Shown here: positions 8,141 through 16,354 of the stretch, in pieces
Layout of the letters: every line of letters starts with the position of its first letter
How positions within the stretch are numbered: the stretch's first letter is position 1
Assembly (NCBI GenBank): GCA_913052075.1
Contig: CAJXDD010000006.1
Coordinates: forward strand, 1-35,227
Source: UBA9926 sp913052075
GTDB taxonomy: Bacteria > Pseudomonadota > Gammaproteobacteria > Pseudomonadales > Azotimanducaceae
Reading direction: 5' to 3'
Length of the DNA: 35,227 bases
Notes under the pieces: model-generated
Told to the model about the DNA's origin: nothing
The model's database searches: none
Seen by the model: the letters and a program-made list of their open reading frames with translations, nothing else
Made by a program: the position numbers and the translations under genes

Positions 8141-9577
8141 TTGAATTTATTAGATTATCCAGACAATAAGAATTCCTTTGATGAGGTATTTAAGCGCTCG
8201 AACAGAGCGCGTCCTGGTCTCGCCCCGCTGGCTCAATATCTCCGGAAACTCGATCCTGCCGCGGTTAAGACCAAACAGGATGCCGCTGAACTAGCGATCA
8301 GAACGCTCGGTATCACCTTCACCGTCTATTCAGATGGCGCCAATATCGATCGGCAATGGCCTTACGACATGGTGCCGCGAATTATTCGAGGCCATGAGTG
8401 GGACGGCGTTGAACGGGGCCTAAAGCAGCGCTTAAAGGCGCTCAATCTGTTTATTAACGATATTTACAACGAGCAGCAGATTATCAATGACGGCATCATC
8501 CCGTCAGACATTTTGTTGTCTTCGAAAGACTTCCGGCCCCAGTGCAAAGGCGTTAGGCCCAAATTTGGCGTCTGGGCGCACATTTGCGGCTCGGACCTCA
8601 TTCGTGATCATGAAGGTCGCTTTTTCGTGCTCGAAGACAATTTGAGGGTGCCATCGGGGGTGTCCTACATGCTCGAGAACAGGAATGTCAGCAAGCGGAT
8701 CGTGCCAGAACTGCTGAACCGACTGTCGATACGGTCCATGGATAACTATCCCTCTCAATTGTTCGACACGTTGTGCTCATTGTCACCCAGAGCAACCAGG
8801 CAGCCTGAGGTCGTGCTACTCACACCCGGAATCTACAATTCAGCCTATTTTGAGCACGCTTTTCTTGCTCAGAGAATGGGCGTAGAACTCGTTGAGGGGA
8901 GTGACCTGTTCGTTGATACCGACGACTGCGTTTACATGAAGACCATTCGTGGCCCAGCAAGAGTCGATGTCATCTATCGGCGAATCGATGATCTATTTCT
9001 TGATCCTGACGTTTTTAATCCGAACTCCATGCTGGGCGTGCCGGGTTTAATGCGTGCCTGGCTAGCGGGAAATGTAGCGCTAGCCAACGCTCCAGGCGTC
9101 GGTGTCGCTGATGACAAAGTCGTTTACACCTATGTTCCAGACATGATTCGGTACTACCTGGGAGAGGACCCGATCCTACCCAATGTGCCGAGCTACTTGT
9201 GCTCGGACCCTGACCAGCGTGAGTACGTGCTTGATAACTTAGCGTCGCTGGTAGTGAAACCAGCGAACGAATCGGGGGGCTACGGCATGTTTATTGGTTC
9301 GGCAGCTAGTGATAAAGCCTTTGATGAGATTACAAAAGCGATCAAGAAGCAGCCACGGAACTATATGGCGCAACCCATCATTAGCCTGTCGACAGCGCCC
9401 ACAGTCATCGATCAGGATTTAGAGCCGCGTCATGTGGACCTTCGCCCTTTTATCTTGCAAGGGTCAGAGTCTCACGTCACAGCCGGCGGCTTGACTCGTG
9501 TTGCACTCGTCAAGGGCTCATTGGTCGTGAATTCCTCCCAAGGCGGTGGGAGCAAAGACACCTGGGTCATTGACTAG
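8141..9577 (+). CDS. Circularly permuted ATP-grasp protein (COG2308 type)
   Basis: This 478-residue protein has the pattern of circularly permuted ATP-grasp type 2 ligases: SFDEVF near the start, GITFTVYSDG, a central HICGSDLIRDHEGRFFVLEDNLRVPSGVSYMLENR block (Mg/ATP region), LTPGIYNSAYFEHAFLAQ, VDVIYRRIDDLFLDP, and a C-terminal VVKPANESGGYGMFIG. The family is predicted to form peptide or amide bonds using ATP, paired with alpha-E proteins and Anbu. The start is TTG at 8141 with only a weak TAGAG upstream. No ATG occurs before the conserved core, so TTG is preferred. A 17-bp gap to the alpha-E gene indicates an operon. Confidence 0.9.
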   Translation: MNLLDYPDNKNSFDEVFKRSNRARPGLAPLAQYLRKLDPAAVKTKQDAAELAIRTLGITFTVYSDGANIDRQWPYDMVPRIIRGHEWDGVERGLKQRLKALNLFINDIYNEQQIINDGIIPSDILLSSKDFRPQCKGVRPKFGVWAHICGSDLIRDHEGRFFVLEDNLRVPSGVSYMLENRNVSKRIVPELLNRLSIRSMDNYPSQLFDTLCSLSPRATRQPEVVLLTPGIYNSAYFEHAFLAQRMGVELVEGSDLFVDTDDCVYMKTIRGPARVDVIYRRIDDLFLDPDVFNPNSMLGVPGLMRAWLAGNVALANAPGVGVADDKVVYTYVPDMIRYYLGEDPILPNVPSYLCSDPDQREYVLDNLASLVVKPANESGGYGMFIGSAASDKAFDEITKAIKKQPRNYMAQPIISLSTAPTVIDQDLEPRHVDLRPFILQGSESHVTAGGLTRVALVKGSLVVNSSQGGGSKDTWVID

Positions 9578-9594
9578 GAGGGAATGGGGCGAAC

Positions 9595-10515
9595 ATGCTG
9601 TCCAGAGTCGCAGAGAGATTATATTGGTTTGGTCGTTACCTTGAGCGAGCGGAGTCAACGGCCCGCCTGCTCTCGGTGTACACCAACTTAGTGCTGGATG
9701 TGCCTAATGTTCAGTTCCTGTGGCCTGCCCTCGTTCAAATCACGGGCTATGAGGATGCTTTCCACAAACGCTTCAAGCATGCCAACGAGCGTAATGTGGT
9801 TCAATTTTTACTGGATGATCCGCGCTGCTCGCTGCGCTTTTGCGTGAACCAAGCGCGAGAGAATGTGAGAACAAGTCGAGATTTAATGCCCAATGAAGCC
9901 TGGGAGAAGATGAACGAGTTGCATCTTCTCTTGCAGCAAAATGATCTTGGTCGAATTAGTCGAGACAATCGATTCAATTTGCTGAGCAACGTGATTGACC
10001 TTTGTCTCGAACTGACCGGGTATTTGAGCGGTAGCTTGAGTAGACAGCCTCCCCACTACTTTTTGAAAATTGGACGAAGCATCGAGCGGGCTGACATGAC
10101 CACTCGTGTTATCGATGTGGGCTGCTTGAATTTAATGGAGCGAGCCCCTCAACGCGGGCAAGCAGAGGACAACATTTTGTGGATGGGCGTGCTTACATCG
10201 CTGAACGCCTATCAAATGTATCGCCAGGCCGTTCAGGAACGCGTGCGAGACTCGCTGGTCACGGATTTTCTGTTGCGCGACCCGAGCTTTCCCCGGAGCG
10301 TTATGCACTCGATTGCAAGCCTTCGAGAGAGTTTTGAGAAGCTCCCAAGGCACACTGATCCAAAGCGTGAAGCCGATACAATGATGAAGAAATTAAGCGC
10401 CCTTGACGTCCAGTCCGTACTTGAGCAGGACGGGCTGCATGAGTGGATCGATGAGTTCCAGTCGGATATGAATCATATCCACACAGCCATTACTGATACT
10501 TGGTTTTTGCGATAG
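9595..10515 (+). CDS. Alpha-E domain protein (COG2307 type)
   Basis: A 306-residue, nearly all-helical protein opening with MLSRVAERLYWFGRYLERAES, the hallmark of the alpha-E family. The later ERADMTTRVIDVG repeats the Glu-Arg-Ala pattern. The family almost always sits beside COG2308 ATP-grasp proteins, often with a transglutaminase-like peptidase and Anbu. Its biochemical role is not established. GGAGG lies 13 bases before ATG 9595, a rather long spacing. The stop is nine bases from the stop of the convergent Anbu gene and no terminator hairpin lies between them, so the two transcripts probably overlap. Confidence 0.9.
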   Translation: MLSRVAERLYWFGRYLERAESTARLLSVYTNLVLDVPNVQFLWPALVQITGYEDAFHKRFKHANERNVVQFLLDDPRCSLRFCVNQARENVRTSRDLMPNEAWEKMNELHLLLQQNDLGRISRDNRFNLLSNVIDLCLELTGYLSGSLSRQPPHYFLKIGRSIERADMTTRVIDVGCLNLMERAPQRGQAEDNILWMGVLTSLNAYQMYRQAVQERVRDSLVTDFLLRDPSFPRSVMHSIASLRESFEKLPRHTDPKREADTMMKKLSALDVQSVLEQDGLHEWIDEFQSDMNHIHTAITDTWFLR

Positions 10516-10524
10516 CCGTAGGCG

Positions 10525-11277
10525 TTAGCTGCCGAGATCGGAAGTCGAATGATCCCATGCCTTGCTCCAAGCAAGGGGCGGCATATTCGAGAACGCTTCT
10601 TTTAATCGCTGATCCCATGCGGACTTAATTTGCCGAAGATATTCGCTGCTTTCATCGAATCGATATTTTCGCTCAACAGAAAGGCTGCTCTCTTCATACA
10701 TTGCGACCTCAATGGGCGGTCCTACCGTCAGATTACTCTGCATTGTTGAATCCATCGAGACAAGACCGCACAGTGCTGCGGTATCCAGACTGACGTCAGG
10801 CGTGATAATCCGGTCCAAAATGGGTTTACCGTATTTGCTTTCACCAATTTGCAGGAAAGGGGTGTCTCTGGAGGTGGTGATATGGTTGCCCTGAGGATAA
10901 ACCAGATAAGCTTCGTGTTTCTGCCCTTTAATTTGCCCGCCAACAATGAAGCTGGCCTCAAAGGTCTTGCCACCACCGGTATGCTTTTCTTGCTGTTCGA
11001 GGCTAAGTGTACCGACGTAGTCAGCGACTTCTTCGATGGTTTGCAACGTACGGATGTTTTGGGCTGCTTCTGCTTTCTGATCTCGCTTGATACGAGCGAT
11101 GACGCCCTGCGTGGTGGCTAAGTTGCCTGCAGAGAGGATGACCAGTTGGCGCGCATCTGGTTCTCCGAAACTGTACATTTTCGAGTAGGTCGAGACGTTA
11201 TCCACCCCGGCATTGGTTCGTGAATCACTGATGAAGCAAAGCCCTTCATCAACACGAATAGCCACACAGTAGGTCAT
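10525..11277 (-). CDS. Anbu proteasome-like peptidase (ancestral beta subunit)
   Basis: This Ntn-hydrolase of 250 residues matches the Anbu/bacterial proteasome homologue family, which forms a self-compartmentalised assembly. After Met removal the protein starts TYCVAIRVDEG, giving the N-terminal Thr nucleophile. Asp17 lies in FISDSRTNAG and Lys32 in STYSKMYSF, as in proteasome beta-type active sites. GNLATTQG and GGKTFEASFIVGGQIKG are also family-like. There is no propeptide, as is normal for Anbu. ATG at 11277 has GGAGAG upstream. The gene is convergent with its usual operon partners rather than co-transcribed. No transglutaminase-like gene is in the window. Confidence 0.92.
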   Translation of the reverse strand: MTYCVAIRVDEGLCFISDSRTNAGVDNVSTYSKMYSFGEPDARQLVILSAGNLATTQGVIARIKRDQKAEAAQNIRTLQTIEEVADYVGTLSLEQQEKHTGGGKTFEASFIVGGQIKGQKHEAYLVYPQGNHITTSRDTPFLQIGESKYGKPILDRIITPDVSLDTAALCGLVSMDSTMQSNLTVGPPIEVAMYEESSLSVERKYRFDESSEYLRQIKSAWDQRLKEAFSNMPPLAWSKAWDHSTSDLGS

Positions 11278-11335
11278 TGGGTTGGTCTCTCCTATTTGCC
11301 CTGACTCTTGGGCTGAGTTTTGGACTGATTTTTGG

Positions 11336-11353
11336 GCCCATTCAGCAATGGGC
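11336..11353. other. Hairpin between pilZ and the Anbu gene
   Basis: A perfect 7-bp stem (GCCCATT/AATGGGC) with loop CAGC lies between the pilZ stop and the Anbu start. On the minus strand it is followed by A-rich rather than T-rich sequence, so an intrinsic terminator is doubtful. Confidence 0.35.
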
Positions 11354-11443
11354 TAGGCTTCAATAGCTTCAACACTCTGTGTAGGCGGGCCAATTAGGCT
11401 TGAAGCATCCATTCAGTTCGACTCGCTTACAGACTAATGCGGG

Positions 11444-11800
11444 TCACATGGTCGCAGTGGCCCCAACAGCGCCCTGGGCACCCGCCAGGTGCGTTTCGAT
11501 TTTGTCCTTCGCAACATTATCTGCGTCGGTAAACTGAACGCCCACCCCCGGTTTGTGCGGATTCTTAACGCCGCTCGCGGCAACCCAAATCACTTTCACG
11601 GCGACGGGTATCTGCTCGATCTCATCCAAGAGATCGAGCAACAAAAAAAATTGGTCCCCTAATTGGTAATCGTGATTCCCTTGAAGGAACAGACCGCCGT
11701 TGGTAATGAAAGGCATATACCAGGATTGGAGCTGATGAACGTCGTTAATGGCGAGCGTCACTAAGTTTCTTTTATTTTTACGTCGCTCGAGATTTCTCAT
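11444..11800 (-). CDS. pilZ: PilZ-domain protein of the type IV pilus kind
   Basis: A 118-residue PilZ-like protein with the order MPFITNGGLFLQGNHDYQLG, FFLLLDLLDEIEQIPVAVKVIW, GVGVQF, KIETHLAG and a C-terminal TATM. These are the features of classical Pseudomonas-type PilZ, which acts in type IV pilus assembly and lacks the RxxxR/DxSxxG motifs for cyclic di-GMP. I chose ATG at 11800 because AGGAG lies just upstream. The frame stays open to 11908, but those residues are not conserved. It follows holB, its usual neighbour. tatD, often next, is replaced by the Anbu gene. Confidence 0.85.
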   Translation of the reverse strand: MRNLERRKNKRNLVTLAINDVHQLQSWYMPFITNGGLFLQGNHDYQLGDQFFLLLDLLDEIEQIPVAVKVIWVAASGVKNPHKPGVGVQFTDADNVAKDKIETHLAGAQGAVGATATM

Positions 11801-11895
11801 AACCGCTCCTCTGCGCGAAAGTTTGCCTGAAGCACTGGCCCTGCACAACATCCCCCATGTCGGGATGGAAGCGCGCTGTGTGGTCAAACAATGGG

Positions 11896-11948
11896 GGTTA
11901 AACCACATGGAGTTAAACCATACGGGTTTAACCTATAGTTAGTTAAAC
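11896..11948. repeat. Cluster of four GTTAAAC/GTTTAAC motifs between holB and pilZ
   Basis: Copies lie at 11896-11904 (GGTTAAACC), 11911-11919 (AGTTAAACC), 11925-11933 (GGTTTAACC) and 11941-11948 (AGTTAAAC), about 15 bases apart. The third copy is inverted and can form a 9-bp stem with the first or an 8-bp stem (loop ATACG) with the second. The whole set lies in the 154-bp spacer. Minus strand T-runs are absent. Confidence 0.6.
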
Positions 11949-11954
11949 AAGGTT

Positions 11955-12953
11955 TCAGCGCGCGGTCATCATCGCTCCCACTTCAAGGAAAATTGACTCT
12001 AACTGAATGCTGTCATTCAGCCCCGTGGAATGCTGAAGTCGATTCCTCGATACCTGAATGCGATTCAGAGATTCTAGGCGCTGCCGCCAATCAGCCCCTT
12101 GCCTCATTGCTATCGAAAGCGATGATTGACCTTTCGTTTCTGGTGAGGGGTTGGGTGTCGCCTCACTCCATTCGTGGTGGAGACTATCCCGCAGGGCCGT
12201 CGCTAAAATCGACAAGGCCTCATCGGTCGAGCAGTGTTGCGCGACCTGCTGACAACATTCGAGCGTCTCCGTCTGTGCGGAGAACCATGCAGCGAGGGCG
12301 GCTTCGGTGGACGCAAACCGCTCGCTTTCACCATTCTGGATGATCTCAAGCGCTCTCATCGGCGCTAATTCCGCGTATCTCAGCGCGAGCGCGATGACTG
12401 ATTCATCCTCAGTCTTGCTTTCGCGGCGTAACCAATCGCTCAGTTCGGTGCTAGAAGGTTTGTTAAGAACAATCCTTTCACACCGGCTTCGGACCGTGGG
12501 TAGTAGCGTTTGTGGATTCGATGTGCCGAGAATCAACAGTGTTTGATCGGTGGGTTCCTCGAGTAATTTCAGCAGTGCATTTTGTGCGTTGCGATTCATG
12601 CGCTCGGCGCGTTGAATGACAGCAATTTTGACTCGGCCTAATTGTGCTGTTTTCTGGCTCCAGGTGATCAGCTCGCGAATCACATCTACTCGAATGGTGG
12701 CTTCAACAAGCGGCGGAATAACAAATAGGTCTGCATGGGTTTCCGCGGTGACAAGTCGGCAGGCTCTACATACTCCACATGGATGGGTTGCACGCGTTTC
12801 ACACATCAGCACGTAAGCCAGCGATGAAGCGAAGCGATCAATCGCGGCGGCGTCGTTGCTTTCTACGATTAACGCGTGAGACAGCAATGCGTCGTACCAT
12901 CGCGCGAGCAATTGCTCTATGGCTTCCTGGTGCCAAGGTAGAGGGGAATTCAC
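11955..12953 (-). CDS. holB: DNA polymerase III delta-prime subunit
   Basis: This 332-residue clamp-loader subunit works with gamma/tau and delta to load the beta clamp. It has the zinc-binding CETRATHPCGVCRACR near residues 51-66, the sensor-region NRNAQNALLKLLEEP, and TVRSRCERI. The usual P-loop position (HALIVESNDAAAIDR) has no Gly-Lys-Thr/Ser, consistent with delta-prime being unable to bind ATP. The start is GTG at 12953, overlapping the tmk stop as GTGA, so translation is coupled. The C-terminal collar domain is weakly conserved, as usual. Confidence 0.93.
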   Translation of the reverse strand: MNSPLPWHQEAIEQLLARWYDALLSHALIVESNDAAAIDRFASSLAYVLMCETRATHPCGVCRACRLVTAETHADLFVIPPLVEATIRVDVIRELITWSQKTAQLGRVKIAVIQRAERMNRNAQNALLKLLEEPTDQTLLILGTSNPQTLLPTVRSRCERIVLNKPSSTELSDWLRRESKTEDESVIALALRYAELAPMRALEIIQNGESERFASTEAALAAWFSAQTETLECCQQVAQHCSTDEALSILATALRDSLHHEWSEATPNPSPETKGQSSLSIAMRQGADWRQRLESLNRIQVSRNRLQHSTGLNDSIQLESIFLEVGAMMTAR

Positions 12954-13591
12954 TGCTTTGCCTTACTGGTAATGTGGCGAATCCATGCACGCACCGATTG
13001 CGCAACTTCACTCAGAGGGGGCGCAGCTGAAATGACGTGTACACGATCGAATTGATTGGCTCGCTCCAAATACGCGCTTCGGACTCGTTCAAAAAACGTG
13101 ACGTTCTCAGATTCAAATCGGTCTTTAGCGCCGGTTTGGGCTGCGCGTTTCAACCCGAGCTCGACATCCAAGTCGAGCAGTAGGGTGTGGTCCGGCTGAA
13201 ACGCATTAATGGTTGCGACCTCTATGGATTCGATCAGGGTTTGATCAAGCTGCCTGCCACCGCCCTGATACGCGTAGGTCGAATCAGTGAATCGATCGCA
13301 TATCACCCAGCAACCTTTATTCAGCGCAGGTTTGATGACCTCTTCCAGGTGCTGCGCACGTGCAGCAAACATTAGGGAAAGTTCAGTGACGGGCGCGATA
13401 TTGGAATCGTGCTCATGCAACAGCAAATCCCTTACGCGCTCACCAATTTCGGTGCCGCCCGGTTCTCGTGTCATGATAACTGAGTAGCCTTCCGCCTCTA
13501 CTTCCTGCGCCACTATGGGAATAAGCGTCGATTTCCCTACTCCTTCGACTCCTTCAATGGAGATCATTTTGCCCGGATTCAAAACGTCCAC
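12950..13591 (-). CDS. tmk: Thymidylate kinase
   Basis: This enzyme phosphorylates dTMP to dTDP in DNA precursor synthesis. The 213-residue protein has the P-loop IEGVEGVGKST at residues 12-22, the DRFTDSTYAYQGGGR motif (DRY/H-type, substrate Arg) and a LID region near TGAKDRFE. The start is GTG at 13591, with AAGG eight bases upstream. This gives NPGKMISIEG, matching the usual x-G-K-F-I-x-x-E-G opening. An internal ATG at 13567 has no ribosome binding site. It lies between mltG and holB, the common gammaproteobacterial order. Confidence 0.93.
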   Translation of the reverse strand: MDVLNPGKMISIEGVEGVGKSTLIPIVAQEVEAEGYSVIMTREPGGTEIGERVRDLLLHEHDSNIAPVTELSLMFAARAQHLEEVIKPALNKGCWVICDRFTDSTYAYQGGGRQLDQTLIESIEVATINAFQPDHTLLLDLDVELGLKRAAQTGAKDRFESENVTFFERVRSAYLERANQFDRVHVISAAPPLSEVAQSVRAWIRHITSKAKQ

Positions 13592-13651
13592 CTCTCTCGA
13601 ACCTTGATAACACCTTGGCCAATGAAGCTAAGATGTCGCCAGTGCCCGAGT

Positions 13652-14740
13652 CTAACCACGATCTTGGTCAGTCTCTACGCCTAACTGGTATTTCCGCACA
13701 GCGCGGTTGTGCTCACGTAGCGTTTTTGAGAACTGCGAGGTGCCATCGCCCCTCCCAACAAAATAAAGCCAATCACCATCGGCAGGCCTGAAAACCGCCT
13801 CAATTGCCTGCCGTCCAGGGTTACAGATTGGCCCGGGTGGCAGCCCTTTATGTCGATAGGTGTTATGAGGTGCATCCACCTTCAGATCACGACGAGTGAG
13901 ATCACCATCAAACTCGCTACCTAAGGCATAGATAACGGTCGGATCAGATTGAAGTCTCATGCCAAGCGCCAATCGATTCAAAAATACTCGAGCGATTTGC
14001 CGCTGATCGTCAAAATGACTGCTTTCTTTTTCGACCATAGACGCAAGGGTTAGCCAGTCTCGAGCCTCAAAATGGTTGATAACCCCACGGTCTTGATCAG
14101 AGAAAGCGCTTTCGACGTGCACCGTAGCTATCCAGCGCTGCAATTCAGAGACCATTGCTTGGTTTGCTCTCGCATAAACAGTGTCCGCGGCCGTGCCCCA
14201 CTCATATTGGTAAGTGTCGGGCATGAACCAGCCTTCGCCAAGCGTTCCGAGATCTTTCTCAGGTGAGTTCGATAAATCTGGTGTTAACTCCCGCTGCGAG
14301 ACACGCATCCCAGGGGCTGATTCAAGTGCTTGTTGCCAATCCTTGAGGGTCCAACCTTCAACCAGTGTCACCGTTCTTTTAAATCGTTTGCCACTCTTGA
14401 TGGCCTGCATGAGTGACCATAGATCCTTGTGAGCACTTATCTCATATTCTCCCGCTTGGAGTGGTGCGCGAGCCGCCATGGCGCGTATGACGAGTCGATC
14501 TGGCCAGCTCATCCACGGGGCCGTTCGATGCGCGCTAACTTTAGATGCGAGCACAATCGCTCCCTCACCCTGCTTAAGCCGAATGATCGGGTGGTTAATA
14601 CTGTCAAAAGGCTTGAACAGTGCTAACGCGGCAGTTAGCACAACAAGAGAAGTGAGCAGCACTGATACGAACGCCAGGCCGCGGTACAACAAGGATTTGT
14701 CTGGGTCAGTCCGACCAGCGTTTGAAGATGAGGGTCCCAT
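13652..14740 (-). CDS. mltG: Endolytic murein transglycosylase
   Basis: This YceG/MltG-family enzyme is inner-membrane anchored and cuts nascent peptidoglycan strands. One transmembrane helix lies near residues 20-44 (YRGLAFVSVLLTSLVVLTAALALF). LysM-like and catalytic domains follow, with the active-site block LTLASMVEKES (catalytic Glu), VFLNRLALGMRLQSDPTVIYALG, NTYRHKGLPPGPICNPG and the terminal FSKTLREHN. ATG at 14740 overlaps the end of fabF by 35 bp. No good ribosome binding site is visible and no ATG follows before the membrane helix, so the start is uncertain. pabC, often between fabF and mltG, is absent. Confidence 0.92.
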   Translation of the reverse strand: MGPSSSNAGRTDPDKSLLYRGLAFVSVLLTSLVVLTAALALFKPFDSINHPIIRLKQGEGAIVLASKVSAHRTAPWMSWPDRLVIRAMAARAPLQAGEYEISAHKDLWSLMQAIKSGKRFKRTVTLVEGWTLKDWQQALESAPGMRVSQRELTPDLSNSPEKDLGTLGEGWFMPDTYQYEWGTAADTVYARANQAMVSELQRWIATVHVESAFSDQDRGVINHFEARDWLTLASMVEKESSHFDDQRQIARVFLNRLALGMRLQSDPTVIYALGSEFDGDLTRRDLKVDAPHNTYRHKGLPPGPICNPGRQAIEAVFRPADGDWLYFVGRGDGTSQFSKTLREHNRAVRKYQLGVETDQDRG

Positions 14741-15950
14741 TGGTGCCGCCAAATCCAAAAGAATTACTAAGCGCTGCGCGAATCTCCATCTCGCGTGCCT
14801 GGTGCGGCACGTAATCTAGGTCACAGGCGGGGTCCGGGTCGTCTAGATTGATAGTTGGTGGTGCGCACTGATCTCTTATGGCTAGCACTGAGATGACGGC
14901 TTCAATGGCACCTGCCGCACCCAGTGCGTGCCCTGTCATCGACTTAGTCGAACTCACGGCTAGCACACTCGCATGCGCCCCAAAAACCGTCTTAATCGCA
15001 TCGGTTTCAGCAATATCTCCAAGCGGAGTCGAGGTGCCGTGCGCATTGATGTAGCTGATATCCGAAGGGACATGTTGACCGTCATTGAGAGCTGCTTGCA
15101 TCGACGCAGCAGCTCCTGCCCCGTTCTCAGCGGGTGAGGTCATATGATGAGCGTCAGCGCTCGCTCCAAACCCCGACAGTTCGGCCAAGATAGTGGCGCC
15201 TCGAGCCGTCGCGTGCTCCAAAGACTCAAGCACTAAGGCACCTGCTCCGTCGCTTAGAACGAAACCATCTCGGTTTAAATCCCACGGTCTACTGGCTTCA
15301 GTTGGTGAGTCGTTACGTGCACTCAATGCCTTCATAGAGGCAAACCCTGCCATGGTGGTTGGTGACGTGGCTTTTTCAGCGCCGCCCGCAATCATGACGT
15401 CTGCATCGCCGTAGGCAATCATTCTCGCCGCGTAACCAATGTTGTGCGTTCCCGTCGTGCACGCCGTCGTGATGGCGATATTTGGGCCTCGATACCCATA
15501 CATAATGGATAAATGCCCGGATACCATATTGATTATGCTGGAAGGCACGAAAAACGGAGAGACCTTATTGGGGCCGCGATCTAAGAGAACCTGATGGCAG
15601 GTTTCAATGGTGTTAATGCCGCCTATTCCAGATCCCATGGCGACCCCTACTCTCGATAAATCTGAGTTAGAGTCTTCAAGACCAGAATGATGAATGGCTT
15701 GAATGCCCGCGGCGAGCCCCCACTGAATAAAACCGTCCATCCTCCTCGCTTCTTTTGCTGGAAGATACGATGACATATCAAATTCAGGGACCGCGCCACC
15801 AAATCGGACAGGAAAACTATCCGCATCGAAGGCAGCAATGGGGGCTATGCCGCTGTGGCCAGCGGTTAGTCCCTCCCAAGAGGTTTCGACGGACGCGCCA
15901 AGCGGGCTTAGCATCCCTAGCCCGGTGACGACAACGCGACGTTTTGACAT
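14706..15950 (-). CDS. fabF: 3-oxoacyl-ACP synthase II
   Basis: This enzyme condenses acyl-ACP with malonyl-ACP during chain elongation. The 414-residue length is standard. The catalytic triad is visible: Cys in TTACTTGTHNIG (about residue 164), His in NAHGTSTPLGD and His in STKSMTGHALGAAGA. The opening RRVVVTGLGMLSPLG and the closing NSFGFGGTN are also typical. It follows acpP by 67 bp. FabB and FabH are not in the window, so FabF is the only condensing enzyme seen here. Confidence 0.96.
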   Translation of the reverse strand: MSKRRVVVTGLGMLSPLGASVETSWEGLTAGHSGIAPIAAFDADSFPVRFGGAVPEFDMSSYLPAKEARRMDGFIQWGLAAGIQAIHHSGLEDSNSDLSRVGVAMGSGIGGINTIETCHQVLLDRGPNKVSPFFVPSSIINMVSGHLSIMYGYRGPNIAITTACTTGTHNIGYAARMIAYGDADVMIAGGAEKATSPTTMAGFASMKALSARNDSPTEASRPWDLNRDGFVLSDGAGALVLESLEHATARGATILAELSGFGASADAHHMTSPAENGAGAAASMQAALNDGQHVPSDISYINAHGTSTPLGDIAETDAIKTVFGAHASVLAVSSTKSMTGHALGAAGAIEAVISVLAIRDQCAPPTINLDDPDPACDLDYVPHQAREMEIRAALSNSFGFGGTNGTLIFKRWSD

Positions 15951-16017
15951 GGCGAGGAGCCTATTACAATGAGAGCAGGCTAACCAATGCGTCGGTTAGC
16001 CTAACCTCGCCTACGGT

Positions 16018-16251
16018 TTAGAGATGGGCGTCGATATAATCGACTGCTTCTTTCACAGTGGTGATCTTCTCAGCTTCTTCATCGGGAATCTCTGTTTCAA
16101 ATTCCTCTTCTAAAGCCATTACAAGCTCGACGGTGTCGAGCGAGTCCGCACCAAGATCTTCGACAAAAGATGCCTCGAGGGTCACCTCTTCTTCTTTGAC
16201 GCCAAGCTGTTCGCAAACTAATTTCGTGACACGTTCAACGATGGTACTCAT
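16018..16251 (-). CDS. acpP: Acyl carrier protein
   Basis: A 77-residue acidic carrier protein for fatty acid synthesis. Phosphopantetheine attaches to Ser37 in GADSLDTVELVM. AGGAG lies ahead of ATG 16251. The 103-bp leader after fabG holds the minus-strand elements TTCAAA, a 17-bp spacer and TAAACT, a plausible extra promoter. It also has a hairpin that pairs CAAGG with CCTTG. Both fit the high ACP level cells need, but are inferred. Confidence 0.97.
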   Translation of the reverse strand: MSTIVERVTKLVCEQLGVKEEEVTLEASFVEDLGADSLDTVELVMALEEEFETEIPDEEAEKITTVKEAVDYIDAHL

Positions 16252-16354
16252 ATCGAGCTTCTCTCCTAAAGCACGTTTTGCGCTAGTTTAAGTGAAAGCA
16301 AGGTTGCTTTGAAGCGGTCCTTGCCTTTGGACTCGGGCCTCCCTGGCCCAAATA

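Noticed and set aside
11896..11948. CRISPR-like repeats
   Set aside because: Units are only 7-9 bases with spacers of about 6-8, one is inverted, and no cas genes are nearby.
11955..12953. Inactivated holB because the P-loop lacks the Gly-Lys motif
   Set aside because: Delta-prime subunits naturally lack ATP binding. The zinc motif and the SRC region are intact.
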